Part shown: in pieces, positions 1 through 7,533 of the stretch
How the letters are laid out: every line of letters begins with the position of its first letter
Numbering within the stretch: position 1 is the stretch's first letter
Assembly: GCA_002345625.1 (NCBI GenBank)
Contig: DDWE01000099.1
Span: 1 to 15,435, forward strand
From: Desulfuromonadaceae bacterium UBA2294
Lineage (GTDB): Bacteria; Desulfobacterota; Desulfuromonadia; Desulfuromonadales; UBA2294
Length of the DNA stretch: 15,435 bases
Direction of reading: 5' to 3'
The notes under the pieces: model-generated
Seen by the model: the letters and a program-made list of their open reading frames with translations, nothing else
Databases searched by the model: none
What the model was told of the DNA's origin: nothing
Translations under genes and position numbers: made by a program

Positions 1-171
1 CTGGCCGCCGGTGCCACGCAGACCTATACCGTAACCGGAACCGTGCCCGGCAATCTCACTGGTGCGAAATTTGTCGGTGCCTATGTCGATTTCTACGATT
101 ATGTTAAAGACGAGGAGGGCGGCGACAATAATGCTTCGCCCACAACGGCAGAGATGACAGTAACGCCTTGA
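1..171 (+). CDS. C-terminal fragment of a secreted protein, probably CARDB-like
   Basis: The window opens inside an open frame in phase 1 that ends with TGA at 169-171, so only the last 56 residues are visible. They have the look of a bacterial beta-sandwich of the CARDB type: a Y-T-V-x-G-x-V-P strand, then GAKFVGAYVDFYDYV, then an acidic, Asn-rich turn (DEEGGDNNAS), and a final T-A-E-M-T-V strand. CARDB domains are extracellular adhesion or cell-surface modules, and the 'V-G-A-Y-V-D ... N-N' pattern is their usual C-terminal half. Domain identity is inferred from this short pattern. The rest of the protein, its signal peptide and its function lie outside the window. A strong terminator follows 17 nt after the stop, so this is the last gene of its transcript. 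Confidence 0.6.
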   Translation: MAAGATQTYTVTGTVPGNLTGAKFVGAYVDFYDYVKDEEGGDNNASPTTAEMTVTP

Positions 172-188
172 TTGTTACGTCTTGAAGC

Positions 189-225
189 AATAAAGAGGGC
201 CGGTCACTGACCGGCCCTCTTTATT
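189..225 (+). terminator. Rho-independent terminator, possibly bidirectional
   Basis: A perfect 17-bp stem (AATAAAGAGGGCCGGTC paired with GACCGGCCCTCTTTATT) encloses a 3-nt loop ACT. It is followed by TATTCTCCTCTT on the plus strand. The A/T-rich stem base gives U-rich tails on both strands, so it could also stop leftward transcription. It lies directly behind the CARDB-like gene. Confidence 0.93.
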
Positions 226-341
226 ATTCTCCTCTTCCACCGAATCTGTGGGTAGAGGGTGGTAAAAACTAGGGCATTGTCTTCCCCGGATGGACAAGGT
301 GGTTTTTCCCGAAACAATCAAATCCAAACCGAACCAAAACA

Positions 342-612
342 ATGCTGGTCAAAACGCGACTGAACAAGTGTGGACGATCCAAGTCGTTCGTTTACGGCGC
401 CACCTGCGTCATGTTGCTCGATGGTGTGAAAACTCTGGTTATTGATATCGACCCACGCCGCAATAGCCGGCAGAACTGCCTGAGTGTGGCAAGCAGCGCA
501 ACGTGTATGATCGGCGACCGCAGCAATTGTTCGAGTATCTGCCGGACTGGTCGTTCAAGGCCTATTTTCGCTACGTGCGCGCCGGGCCAATTGCCAGAAT
601 TGAAATGTAAAA
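342..612 (+). pseudogene. Decayed N-terminus of an ISL3-family transposase
   Basis: Reading from the ATG at 342, the first ~46 residues (MLVKTRLNKCGRSKSFVYG, later D-G-V-K-T-L-V-I-D-I-D-P-R-R-N-S-R) resemble ISL3-family transposase N-termini. Near 480 one base appears lost. Restoring it joins N-C to P-E-C-G-K and, in the next frame, YDRRPQQLFEYLPDWSFKAY-FRYVR, the zinc-finger region of that family. A second single-base loss near 580 is needed to continue R-R-A-N-C-Q-N. The next expected Cys codon is then TGA (601-603), followed by N-V-K. Similarity ends there, with no catalytic domain. Two frameshifts and a nonsense codon in ~270 nt mark this as a dead, truncated insertion-sequence remnant. 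Family assignment is from remembered motif patterns and was not searched. Confidence 0.62.
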
Positions 613-898
613 CAGGGGTCACCCATTGACAGGTTGAGCTTCTCAGATAAGTTTGGCGAAAGCCATAACGATCCGGAGGCAGCGATAACACGGCCGTTAC
701 GAATTGAATATACCAGCGCATTTTAACATGTTACGTCGCGGGGTAACGAGCGGAGGGCGATATTCAATGGACAGATGGACCAGGAGAAGCTTCTCTCGTA
801 ATAGCTAGGATGACAAAGCCCGACGCACTTTGAATATTGCCCTCAAGCTTTTTTAAATCTTTTCTTTGTGTTCTTCGCGGTAAAAAAGATCTGAGCTT
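613..898. other. Intergenic stretch without a recognisable gene
   Basis: This stretch runs from the end of the transposase fossil to the stop of the Fe-S protein gene. No open frame in it has a ribosome binding site or family resemblance. It contains a 15-bp inverted repeat (separate entry), a perfect 12-bp palindrome GAGAAGCTTCTC at 784-795, and an A/T-rich tail with the string TTTGTGTTCTTCGCGGTAAA near 866-885. Similar strings recur between genes in related genomes as far as I remember. No convincing terminator for the leftward operon is visible. A weak 7-bp pairing with a long loop (ATCTTTT/AAAAGAT) just beyond 898 is the best candidate. Confidence 0.5.
753..844. repeat. 15-bp imperfect inverted repeat bounding a 92-bp segment
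   Basis: The left arm GAGGGCGATATTCAA is at 753-767. The right arm TTGAATATTGCCCTC is at 830-844. The arms are reverse complements except for one position, and the interior is 62 nt. An additional TTGAATAT lies at 704-711. The arrangement resembles the ends of a miniature or internally deleted insertion sequence, and it sits close to the transposase fossil. No target-site duplication was recognised, so it could equally be a decayed structure of other origin. Confidence 0.45.
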
Positions 899-2191
899 TC
901 AGTCTTCCCCCAGCACCTCCGCCTCATAACGCTGCGCCAGCGCCCCGAGATAACGCGAGCCGATCTGCTCGCTGGCCAGCACCCGCTTCACCGGCGGCAG
1001 CTTCAGGATGGCGCCGAAGACCGCCGCCAGGGCGCGGTGACTAAAGAGCACCTGATTGTCGAAGAGCAGATTCTGCAGTTTGCCACGCTCAATCGCCATC
1101 AATACAGCCTTGTGCACGGAGTTCACCGGCGTCAACACCCGCTTGGCCCGCCCCTGCATCGTCAGGGCGTTCCGTTGGCAGTTGCGGACACAGACGCCGC
1201 AGCCCAGACACTTCTCTTCGGCAAGTACCGCCCGCTTCCGCCCGCGCCCCTGCGCCCCGTCCGTCTCCAGTGTTAACGCTCCGACCGGGCAGACCGGCAG
1301 ACAGCGACCGCAGCCACTGCAGTTATCAGCGACAGTGGCGATAAAATTGCTGGTGTGCACAGCGCGGGTAAAACCGAAGCGTCGCGCCGCCAGCATCGCT
1401 TCGCAGCAGCAGGGGCAGCAGTTACAGATAAAACCGACTCCCTGCTGCACGTTCTCGCCAAAATGGACCAGGTTCTGTTCCCGCGCCTTCGCCAGCAGAT
1501 CGTGCGCCTCGCCGCGCTCAATGCGTCGGGCATAGTCATGACGGGCCAGAGAATCAGCGACGGTACCGAAGGTCAGGCAGATATCGAGATCGGCGCTGCA
1601 GGCGCCGCCGGTGTGCTGTTTTTTGTGCCGGCAATAGCAAAGGCCAACGGCAATGGCGCTGGCGGTATCGACCACCGCTGAAGCACGATCAGCATCGAGA
1701 ACATGCAAGGTGTCGGCAGCCGTCAATGTATCTTCCTGGGCAAACACCCGGCCGAGCTGGGTGCGCCCGCTGCCGAACAGGGCCTGGCCGAAAGCATCGC
1801 CGACGGTGACGTACTCGTCATAAAGTAGCGCCAGCTGGTGCTGATCAATATCATCCCGGTAACGCATCAGGGCGAACTCGAAGAACCCGGCCATCGGCGG
1901 CGGCAGCACGTACTCGATGCGGCCATTCTGGATCACATCGACCAGCAGGGCGCGACTGGCCAGCTCCTGCAGGATCTGCTCGCTCGCCTTCAAATCGAGG
2001 CGCCAGGCGCGCGCCGCAGTCTCTGCAGTAAACGGCTTCAGCGGCAGTTTGGCCACCAGCTGCGCCTCGCGCTCGGAAAAAAGCAGGGCAAGGATATCGA
2101 ACAACAGCTTCTCCGGCGGTGCCCCCTGCGGGGACTTATTGAGGCGGTCGGCCAGTTGCCGATAGCTGTCGCGGGCGGTCAGGTGAGCCAT
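899..2191 (-). CDS. Cysteine-rich protein with two C-terminal [4Fe-4S] ferredoxin motifs
   Basis: This is a probable cytoplasmic electron-transfer or cofactor protein of 430 residues; its specific role is not known to me. The first ~110 residues look like a winged-helix-type helical domain ending in E-Y-V-L-P-P-P-M-A-G-F-F. The middle holds CYCRHK (Cys185, 187), Cys198 and Cys205, then the striking CNCCPCCC at 256-263. The C-terminus has two classical clusters, CSGCGRCLPVCP (291-301) and CLGCGVCVRNCQ (328-338). The longer frame opening at 2311 would overlap the mscS-like gene by over 110 nt. The ATG at 2191 starts one base after that gene's TGA (2193-2195), so translational coupling is likely and no strong SD is visible. 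It is the third gene of the amrS operon. No haem-binding CxxCH or signal peptide is seen. Confidence 0.85.
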   Translation of the reverse strand: MAHLTARDSYRQLADRLNKSPQGAPPEKLLFDILALLFSEREAQLVAKLPLKPFTAETAARAWRLDLKASEQILQELASRALLVDVIQNGRIEYVLPPPMAGFFEFALMRYRDDIDQHQLALLYDEYVTVGDAFGQALFGSGRTQLGRVFAQEDTLTAADTLHVLDADRASAVVDTASAIAVGLCYCRHKKQHTGGACSADLDICLTFGTVADSLARHDYARRIERGEAHDLLAKAREQNLVHFGENVQQGVGFICNCCPCCCEAMLAARRFGFTRAVHTSNFIATVADNCSGCGRCLPVCPVGALTLETDGAQGRGRKRAVLAEEKCLGCGVCVRNCQRNALTMQGRAKRVLTPVNSVHKAVLMAIERGKLQNLLFDNQVLFSHRALAAVFGAILKLPPVKRVLASEQIGSRYLGALAQRYEAEVLGED

Positions 2192-2192
2192 A

Positions 2193-3002
2193 TCAGGTTT
2201 CGCAGCGGTAGAGGTGGACGTCGCGTTGCGGAAAGGGGATGCTGATACCGGCTGCATCAAAGGCGAGCTTGACCTGTTCGAGCAGAGCGAAGCGCACAGC
2301 CCAGTAATCACTGCTCTTTACCCAGGGCCGCACATAAAGATTGACACTGTTATCGCCGAGTTCGCCGACGACAATCAACACCTCCGGATCGGGGAGAATG
2401 CGTGTCTCGGCGGCCAGCACCTGCTGCAGCACCTGCTTTGCAGCGGGAATCGAATCGGAGTAGGCGATACCAAAGGTTAAATCGATGCGCCGGGTATCGC
2501 GGGCCGAGTAGTTGGTCAGCGTCGCGCCGACCACAGAGCTGTTGGGCAGGAGCACTTCCCGGTTGTCCGGGGTCAGCAGGCAGGTATTAAACAGCCCAAC
2601 CTTTTCGACCGTACCGCCAACGCCGGCGGCGTCGATGTAATCACCGGCCCGAAACGGGCGCAGGGCAATGATCAGCACGCCGGAGGCGACGTTTTGCAAA
2701 GAATCTTTCATCGCCAGACCGACCGCCAGACCGGCGGCGCCGAGAACGGCCAGCAATGAGGTGGTGTCAACACCGAGTTGATCCAAAGAGGCCGCGATCA
2801 CAACAACCAGCAGCAGGGCATTGAGCACCGACTGGATAAAGTGCAGTAACGCTTCGTCACTCACCGTGCGCCGCAGCAGCCGAATCAGCAAACGGACCAA
2901 AATCCTCGACAGGATAAAGCCGACAACGAGAATCAAAAGCGCGAACAGGATACGCGACCCCCATTGCGTCAGCAGTGCATGATCAATTTCGAACAATTTC
3001 AT
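2193..3002 (-). CDS. Small-conductance mechanosensitive channel, MscS family
   Basis: MscS proteins are inner-membrane homoheptameric channels that release solutes under hypoosmotic shock. This 269-residue protein has the minimal MscS plan: TM1 about 17-37, TM2 about 57-77, and a Gly/Ala-rich pore helix (G-A-A-G-L-A-V-G-L-A-M-K-D-S-L-Q-N-V-A-S-G, about 88-108). These are followed by the beta domain (P-F-R-A-G-D-Y-I, then G-T-V-E-K-V-G, T-P-D-N-R-E-V-L-L-P-N-S) and a C-terminal alpha/beta domain. Length is close to E. coli MscS. The ATG at 3002 has a good SD (AAGGAGAG, about 4 nt upstream). It lies 24 nt downstream of amrS and 1 nt before the Fe-S gene, in the same operon. Solute or ion specificity cannot be read from the sequence. 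Confidence 0.95.
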   Translation of the reverse strand: MKLFEIDHALLTQWGSRILFALLILVVGFILSRILVRLLIRLLRRTVSDEALLHFIQSVLNALLLVVVIAASLDQLGVDTTSLLAVLGAAGLAVGLAMKDSLQNVASGVLIIALRPFRAGDYIDAAGVGGTVEKVGLFNTCLLTPDNREVLLPNSSVVGATLTNYSARDTRRIDLTFGIAYSDSIPAAKQVLQQVLAAETRILPDPEVLIVVGELGDNSVNLYVRPWVKSSDYWAVRFALLEQVKLAFDAAGISIPFPQRDVHLYRCET

Positions 3003-3026
3003 CAGCTCTCCTTTTCATATTACGGC

Positions 3027-4040
3027 TCAGGTCCAGACACCGGCAATCCGTGTACCGCAGCAGCGACAACGCCCGGTATCAAACTGAAGCTCGTTGATCC
3101 GATATCCGTTGCGAGCCAACACCGTTGCGCGACAGTTCGGGCAGTAGGTCGTTTCACCATCAGTACCCGGGATATTACCAACATAGACGTGGTGCAGTCC
3201 AGCATCCAGACCGATCTTCCGGGCCCGCAACACGGTCGCTGCCGGCGCTGGCGACACGTTCTGCATCTGCCAGGCCGGATAAAAAGCCGTCACATGCCAG
3301 GGGGTGTCAACTCCAAGTTCATCGACTATAAACCCGGCAATGCCTTGCAACTGTGCATCATCGTCGTTATGACCGGGGATGATCAAGGTCGTCACCTCAA
3401 GCCAGATCCCGAGACGACGGTAATCGCGCAAGGTCGATAGAACCCCGTCCAGACCGGCTCCGGTCACCGTTCGATAGAACACCTCGGTGAACCCCTTCAG
3501 GTCGATATTGGCCGCATCGAGCCAGGGAGCAATCGCCTCCAGCGCCTCGGTCGAGGTGTAGCCGTTGCTGACAAAGACGTTCTTCAGACCGGCGGCGTGC
3601 GCCAGACGCATGATGTCCGCCGCATATTCGTAGTAAATGGTCGGTTCGGTGTAGGTATAGGCGATGCTGCGGCAGTCGGCGGCCAGGGCCGACGCCACCA
3701 CCTCATCGGGTGACATCGCCTCACCGGGGATCTCTTTGTGAGTCAACGGCCACTGGGAGATGGTCGCATTCTGGCAGTGCAGACAGCGAAAGTTACAGCC
3801 GACCGTAGCAATAGAGAAACTTTTGCTGCCGGGCAGAACATGGAACAACGGCTTTTTTTCGATGGGATCGACATTGCTGGCGACACTGCGGCCATAAACC
3901 CGGGTATAAAGCACTCCACCCTGATTGACGCGAACACCACAGCGGCCGCTGTGACCCTCGGCAATCCGGCAAAAGAAGCGGCACAACCGGCAGTGAACCC
4001 GGTTCTCTGCCGCCTTGTCCCAGAACAGTGCCTCGTGCAT
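3027..4040 (-). CDS. amrS: AmmeMemoRadiSam system radical SAM enzyme (AmrS)
   Basis: This is a radical SAM protein of the AmrS type, which in many prokaryotes is associated with AMMECR1-like (AmrA) and MEMO1-like (AmrB) proteins; the reaction is unsettled. The protein is 337 residues. The SAM-cluster motif is CNFRCLHC (Cys82, 86, 89), preceded by S-I-A-T-V-G. An N-terminal Cys set (17, 20, 24, 34; C-R-L-C-R-F-F-C ... C-G-V-R) and a C-terminal CPNC (300, 303) plus CRCCG (325, 327, 328) could hold additional metal sites. Y-T-Y-T-E-P-T and I-D-L-K-G-F are typical of the barrel. The frame is open from a TTG at 4052, but the ATG at 4040 has a near-ideal SD (GGAGG), so it is the better start. It heads an operon with the mscS-like and Fe-S genes. 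No AmrA or AmrB gene lies in the window. Confidence 0.92.
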   Translation of the reverse strand: MHEALFWDKAAENRVHCRLCRFFCRIAEGHSGRCGVRVNQGGVLYTRVYGRSVASNVDPIEKKPLFHVLPGSKSFSIATVGCNFRCLHCQNATISQWPLTHKEIPGEAMSPDEVVASALAADCRSIAYTYTEPTIYYEYAADIMRLAHAAGLKNVFVSNGYTSTEALEAIAPWLDAANIDLKGFTEVFYRTVTGAGLDGVLSTLRDYRRLGIWLEVTTLIIPGHNDDDAQLQGIAGFIVDELGVDTPWHVTAFYPAWQMQNVSPAPAATVLRARKIGLDAGLHHVYVGNIPGTDGETTYCPNCRATVLARNGYRINELQFDTGRCRCCGTRIAGVWT

Positions 4041-4045
4041 GAGCG

Positions 4046-4050
4046 CCTCC
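4046..4050 (-). promoter_or_regulatory. Shine-Dalgarno site deciding the amrS start
   Basis: The forward sequence CCTCC reads GGAGG on the minus strand, 5 nt upstream of the ATG at 4040. The alternative TTG at 4052 would lie upstream of this site and has no comparable SD. Confidence 0.8.
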
Positions 4051-4072
4051 AACGGTTAAATGGATGCGCTCA

Positions 4073-4101
4073 AGTATAACCTGCGAAACCTTCTGCGTGA
4101 A
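4073..4101 (-). promoter_or_regulatory. Sigma70-type promoter for the amrS operon
   Basis: On the minus strand, -35 TTCACG (4096-4101) and -10 TATACT (4073-4078) are separated by 17 nt. The -10 matches the consensus at 5 of 6 positions and the -35 at 4 of 6. Transcription would begin near 4066, leaving a short leader of about 25 nt before the amrS start. It lies between the repeat array and amrS, so the operon need not depend on read-through from rodA. Confidence 0.65.
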
Positions 4102-4152
4102 GTGGAAGACCCGAACCGGTTTTGAACGCACTGCAGGAAGGAGGAAAGCACA

Positions 4153-4567
4153 AGAAGAAGGGCAACGCAGCGACGCGCGATTTCAGCCACCGCCAGCCGA
4201 GGCGGCTCAAATCGTGATGGATGCAAGGCCCCCGCCGCCGAGAAGCGAGGCGTAGCGATAGCTACGTTGAGTGCACGAGAGGGGAACGCAGCAGACACGC
4301 GATTTCAGCCACCGCCAGCCGAGGCGGATCAAATCGTGATGGATGCAAGGCCCCTGCCGCCGAGAAGCGAGGCGTAGCGATAGCTACGTTGAGTGCACGA
4401 GAAGAAGGGGAACGCAGCAGACACGCGATTTCAACCACCGCCAGCCGAGGCGGCTCAAATCGTGATGGATGCAAGGCCCCCGCCGCCGAGAAGCGAGGCG
4501 TAGCGATAGCTTCGTTGAGTGCACGAGAAGAAGGGGAACGCAGCAGACACGCGATTTCAGCCGCCGA
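4153..4567. repeat. Tandem array of a ~125-bp repeat, three full copies and one partial
   Basis: Units run approximately 4153-4279 (127 nt), 4280-4401 (122 nt), 4402-4527 (126 nt), and a truncated fourth of 40 nt (4528-4567) that stops at the rodA stop codon. Each full unit carries GCGATTTCA, the hairpin CCGCC-AGCCGA-GGCGG, ATCGTGATGGATGCAAGG, GAGAAGCGAGGCGTAGCGAT, and ends GTTGAGTGCACGAG. The first two copies contain a perfect hairpin CGTAGC-GATA-GCTACG (4251-4266, 4373-4388). The third has GCTTCG instead. Unit 2 lacks 4 nt (AAGA) at its start. Open frames exist through the array on both strands, but they lack ribosome binding sites and unit 2 breaks the phase, so it is treated as non-coding. 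On the rodA transcript it would form a structured 3' region. Confidence 0.92.
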
Positions 4568-5665
4568 CTAGAACATGAAGCGGCGCATGCTGATGTTCAG
4601 CAGTATCCCCACCCCGACCATAGTCGTCACCATACTGGTCCCCCCGTAAGAGAAGAGCGGTAGTGGCACCCCGACCACCGGCAGCAAGCCGATCACCATG
4701 CCGAGATTGACGACAATATGCCAGAAGAGCATGGCGGTCACCCCCAGGGCGAGGTACATGCCGAAACGGTCGTTGGCACGGCGCGCAACGTAGATGCCCC
4801 AGCTGACCAGCAACAGGTAGAGCAAAAGCAGGATCAGGCTGCCGGTAAAACCCCACTCCTCGGCAAAGACCGAGAACGCGAAGTCGGTATGCCGCTCGGG
4901 AAGAAAAGACAGTTGCGACTGCGTCCCCTGCATGAACCCCTTGCCGAAAAAGCCGCCACTGCCGACCGCGATCTTCGACTGAATAATGTGATAGCCCGAG
5001 CCGAGGGGATCTCGCTCCGGATTGAGAAACGTACGGATGCGTTCCTTCTGGTAGCCGTGCAGCAACCGCCAGCCGACAAAGACCGCCCCCATGCCGAGAA
5101 CACCGAGAGTCACCAGAGTCCGTCGCCGGATACCGGCAAACAGCCCGATGGATGCAGCAATAAAGATCACCAGCATGGCGGTGCCCAGATCAGGTTGTTT
5201 CATGATCAGCAAAGTCGGGACAGCAAGCAGGGCAAAAGGGGTGAGGAGCTCGCGCAGGTCAAACCCGAGGATCGGGTCACGCTCGTTGAAATAGCGGGCG
5301 AGGATGAAGATGATCATGATCTTCATCAGTTCACTCGGCTGCAGATTGAAAAATCCGAGATTGAGCCAACGGGTCGCCCCCATGGAGGTCTTGCCGGCAA
5401 CCAGCACCAGAACCAGCAGAACGACATTAAGGGAATACAACGGCACAGCAAAGTATTCCAGGTGCCGGTAATCGAAGAGACACAACAGAAGAGCAATGCC
5501 GAGGCCGATGGAGAGCCAGTAAAACTGTTTGACGAAGATCGGGGTCGACCCGGCTTCCCAGCTTGAGGTCGCACTGTACAGGTTGAGGATGCCGATTCCG
5601 GCAATCAGGCTGACCAGCAGCAGCAGCACCCAGTCGAAATGGGTTAACAGTCGGCGATCAAACAT
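4568..5665 (-). CDS. rodA: Rod shape-determining protein RodA (SEDS peptidoglycan glycosyltransferase)
   Basis: RodA polymerises lipid II into glycan strands in the inner membrane, in complex with the transpeptidase PBP2. This polytopic protein of 365 residues matches the family length and begins F-D-W-V-L-L-L-L-V. The motif LPERHTDFAFSVFAEEWGF contains the conserved aspartate needed for glycosyl transfer in SEDS proteins (D261 here). K-Q-P-D-L-G-T-A and F-S-Y-G-G-T-S are further SEDS signatures. The mrdA stop TGA and the ATG at 5665 overlap by one base (TGATG), and an SD-like GGGGAG lies 8 nt upstream. A GTG at 5668 is an alternative giving one more residue. It is the last gene of the mre operon and is followed directly by the repeat array. 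No classical terminator was found behind it. Confidence 0.97.
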   Translation of the reverse strand: MFDRRLLTHFDWVLLLLVSLIAGIGILNLYSATSSWEAGSTPIFVKQFYWLSIGLGIALLLCLFDYRHLEYFAVPLYSLNVVLLVLVLVAGKTSMGATRWLNLGFFNLQPSELMKIMIIFILARYFNERDPILGFDLRELLTPFALLAVPTLLIMKQPDLGTAMLVIFIAASIGLFAGIRRRTLVTLGVLGMGAVFVGWRLLHGYQKERIRTFLNPERDPLGSGYHIIQSKIAVGSGGFFGKGFMQGTQSQLSFLPERHTDFAFSVFAEEWGFTGSLILLLLYLLLVSWGIYVARRANDRFGMYLALGVTAMLFWHIVVNLGMVIGLLPVVGVPLPLFSYGGTSMVTTMVGVGILLNISMRRFMF

Positions 5666-7533
5666 CACTCATTCTCCCCGATGGCGTCCGCGTCAACCGG
5701 TTCGCTCAGAATATCCTTCTGAAAGTACGCAGCAAAAATGGCCCGGGCCACCGGTGCGGCAGCGGTACTACCGTGACTGCCATGCTCGACAACCACGGCC
5801 ACGGCGATCTCCGGCGCTTCAGCCGGGGCGTAGGCGACAAACAGTGCATGGTCACGGTGCTCGTAGGCAATCTCCTCATCCTTAAGATCGAGATCCTCCT
5901 CTGACTGCCGGACCACCTGTGCCGTCCCGGTCTTGCCGGCGACGCGCACGCCCGGAACCCGGGCCAGCCAGCCGGTGCCGTGGGGTTCATTGACCACTGC
6001 GTCGAGACCGTCGCGCAGGACACGCAGGTCCTTTTCAGCAAAGGTACCGCTACGCACCGTCTCCGGCTCATGCCGCAACAGCAGGTTGCCGTCAAAATCC
6101 TCAACCCGCTCGACCACATAGGGTCGCATGACCTTGCCACCGTTGGCCACGGCCGCCGTCATGACCGCCAACTGTATCGGGGTCACCAGAACATAACCCT
6201 GACCGATGGCGGCGATCACCGTCTCGCCATCATACCAGCGATCTTTAAAGCGCTTTTTTTTCCACGCCTGATCGGGGATCAGGCCCCCCTTTTCATCGTC
6301 AGCGAGGTAGCCGGTCGCACGACCGAGGCCGAGATCGCGAGCCGCATCGGCGATACGATCAATACCGATCTGCAACGACACCTCATAAAACCAGACGTCA
6401 CAGCTCTCGCGTACCGCCTTTTTCAGATCGACATCACCGTGGCCATTCTTTTTCCAGCAGCGGAAATCACGATTACCCACCGTAAATTTTCCGTTGCAGT
6501 GCACCGTGTGATCAGGACTGACCAGACCACTGCGCAGCGCAGCCATAACCGTCACCAGCTTGAAGGTCGAACCGGGAGGATACTGACCCTTCAGGGCACG
6601 ATTCTGCAACGGATGACGCCGATTCTGCAGCAGATCAAGCCATTCGTCATCGCGGATGCCACGGGCAAAAAACGACGGGTCATAGGAAGGCCGATTGGCG
6701 AGACAAAGGACCTCTCCAGTCCGCACATCGAGAGCGACAGCGGCACCCGACTGGTCACCCAGAGCCTCCTCTGCCGCCTTCTGCAATGCGGCATTGAGGG
6801 TCAGAAAAACTTTCTTTCCGGGCCGGGCCTCCAGGGTCTTAAGGGTCCGTAGTTCCTTCCCCTTGACATCAACCTCGAGCAAGCGTTCCCCTTCGATACC
6901 ACGCAGGGAACTCTCCAGATACTGTTCCAGACCGCTCCTTCCGACAAATTCACCACCCCGGTAATCGTTGTAATCACCACTGCGCAACTCTTTTTCGGTA
7001 ATCTCCCCCAGATAGCCAAAGAGATGTGCACCCATATCGCCGTAAGGGTAGGACCGCACCGGCTTGACCAGAGTAACGACTCCGGGAAGGTCAATAGCAT
7101 TCTCCTGCACCTGCTCGACGATGTCGCGGCCGACGTCGACCGCCAACGGTGCCGGGCTATAACGTGGCAGCTTTTTCCCTTTTTGCCAATTGTCGGCCAG
7201 GATTGCCCGGTCGGTGCCGAGGTAGCGGGACAACTGGTCGAGCATGAGGGTGCTGTCTTCCACTTCCTGGCGCAGGGCCGCAATGGTAAATCCGGGGCGA
7301 TTGTCGATCAGAAGCAGACCATTGCGATCGTAAACCGGTCCGCGCGGCGCAGCCACAGGCAGGTAACGGATGCGGTTTTTTTCAGAAAGCTCACGATAAC
7401 GATCATTGCTGATGACCTGCAGAAACCACAAACGCAACAACAGCACGGCAAAAACCACCAGAACAGCCAAAGTCAGGACCGTGAAGCGGTTTTTCAACCG
7501 GGGCAGATCAACCCAACTCGACCTAAGATTCAT
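5665..7533 (-). CDS. mrdA: Penicillin-binding protein 2 (class B transpeptidase of the elongasome)
   Basis: PBP2 cross-links peptidoglycan in the periplasm during rod elongation and activates RodA. The protein has 622 residues. A short cytoplasmic tail and one TM anchor (about 17-40) lead into the pedestal domain with R-G-P-V-Y-D-R-N-G (about 64-72). The transpeptidase domain has all three active-site motifs: STFK with the nucleophilic Ser322, SCD at 377-379 (the SxN position; D in place of N is usual in PBP2), and KTG at 534-536. The start overlaps the end of mreD by 11 nt (the mreD TAG lies inside codons 3-4), indicating translational coupling. The C-terminus is acidic and touches rodA. The frame is intact and no motif is missing. 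Confidence 0.97.
   Translation of the reverse strand: MNLRSSWVDLPRLKNRFTVLTLAVLVVFAVLLLRLWFLQVISNDRYRELSEKNRIRYLPVAAPRGPVYDRNGLLLIDNRPGFTIAALRQEVEDSTLMLDQLSRYLGTDRAILADNWQKGKKLPRYSPAPLAVDVGRDIVEQVQENAIDLPGVVTLVKPVRSYPYGDMGAHLFGYLGEITEKELRSGDYNDYRGGEFVGRSGLEQYLESSLRGIEGERLLEVDVKGKELRTLKTLEARPGKKVFLTLNAALQKAAEEALGDQSGAAVALDVRTGEVLCLANRPSYDPSFFARGIRDDEWLDLLQNRRHPLQNRALKGQYPPGSTFKLVTVMAALRSGLVSPDHTVHCNGKFTVGNRDFRCWKKNGHGDVDLKKAVRESCDVWFYEVSLQIGIDRIADAARDLGLGRATGYLADDEKGGLIPDQAWKKKRFKDRWYDGETVIAAIGQGYVLVTPIQLAVMTAAVANGGKVMRPYVVERVEDFDGNLLLRHEPETVRSGTFAEKDLRVLRDGLDAVVNEPHGTGWLARVPGVRVAGKTGTAQVVRQSEEDLDLKDEEIAYEHRDHALFVAYAPAEAPEIAVAVVVEHGSHGSTAAAPVARAIFAAYFQKDILSEPVDADAIGENE

Noticed and set aside
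392..721. 109-residue minus-strand frame opposite the transposase fossil
   Set aside because: The coding resemblance is on the plus strand. This frame spans the fossil and unrelated sequence and has no recognisable domain.
4153..4567. CRISPR array
   Set aside because: Units of ~125 bp are contiguous and nearly identical. There are no short repeats alternating with unique spacers and no cas genes.
4221..4571. Repetitive 116-residue frame within the repeat array
   Set aside because: The phase survives only between the 126-nt copies and is broken by the 122-nt unit. There is no SD, and it would run into the rodA stop region.
4718..5566. 282-residue open frame on the plus strand across rodA
   Set aside because: It is fully antisense to a well-identified SEDS gene, has low-complexity polar composition and no family motif. 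It is a by-product of codon bias in GC-rich DNA.
5980..6852. 290-residue plus-strand frame across mrdA
   Set aside because: It mirrors the PBP2 reading frame and has no membrane, catalytic or family signature.
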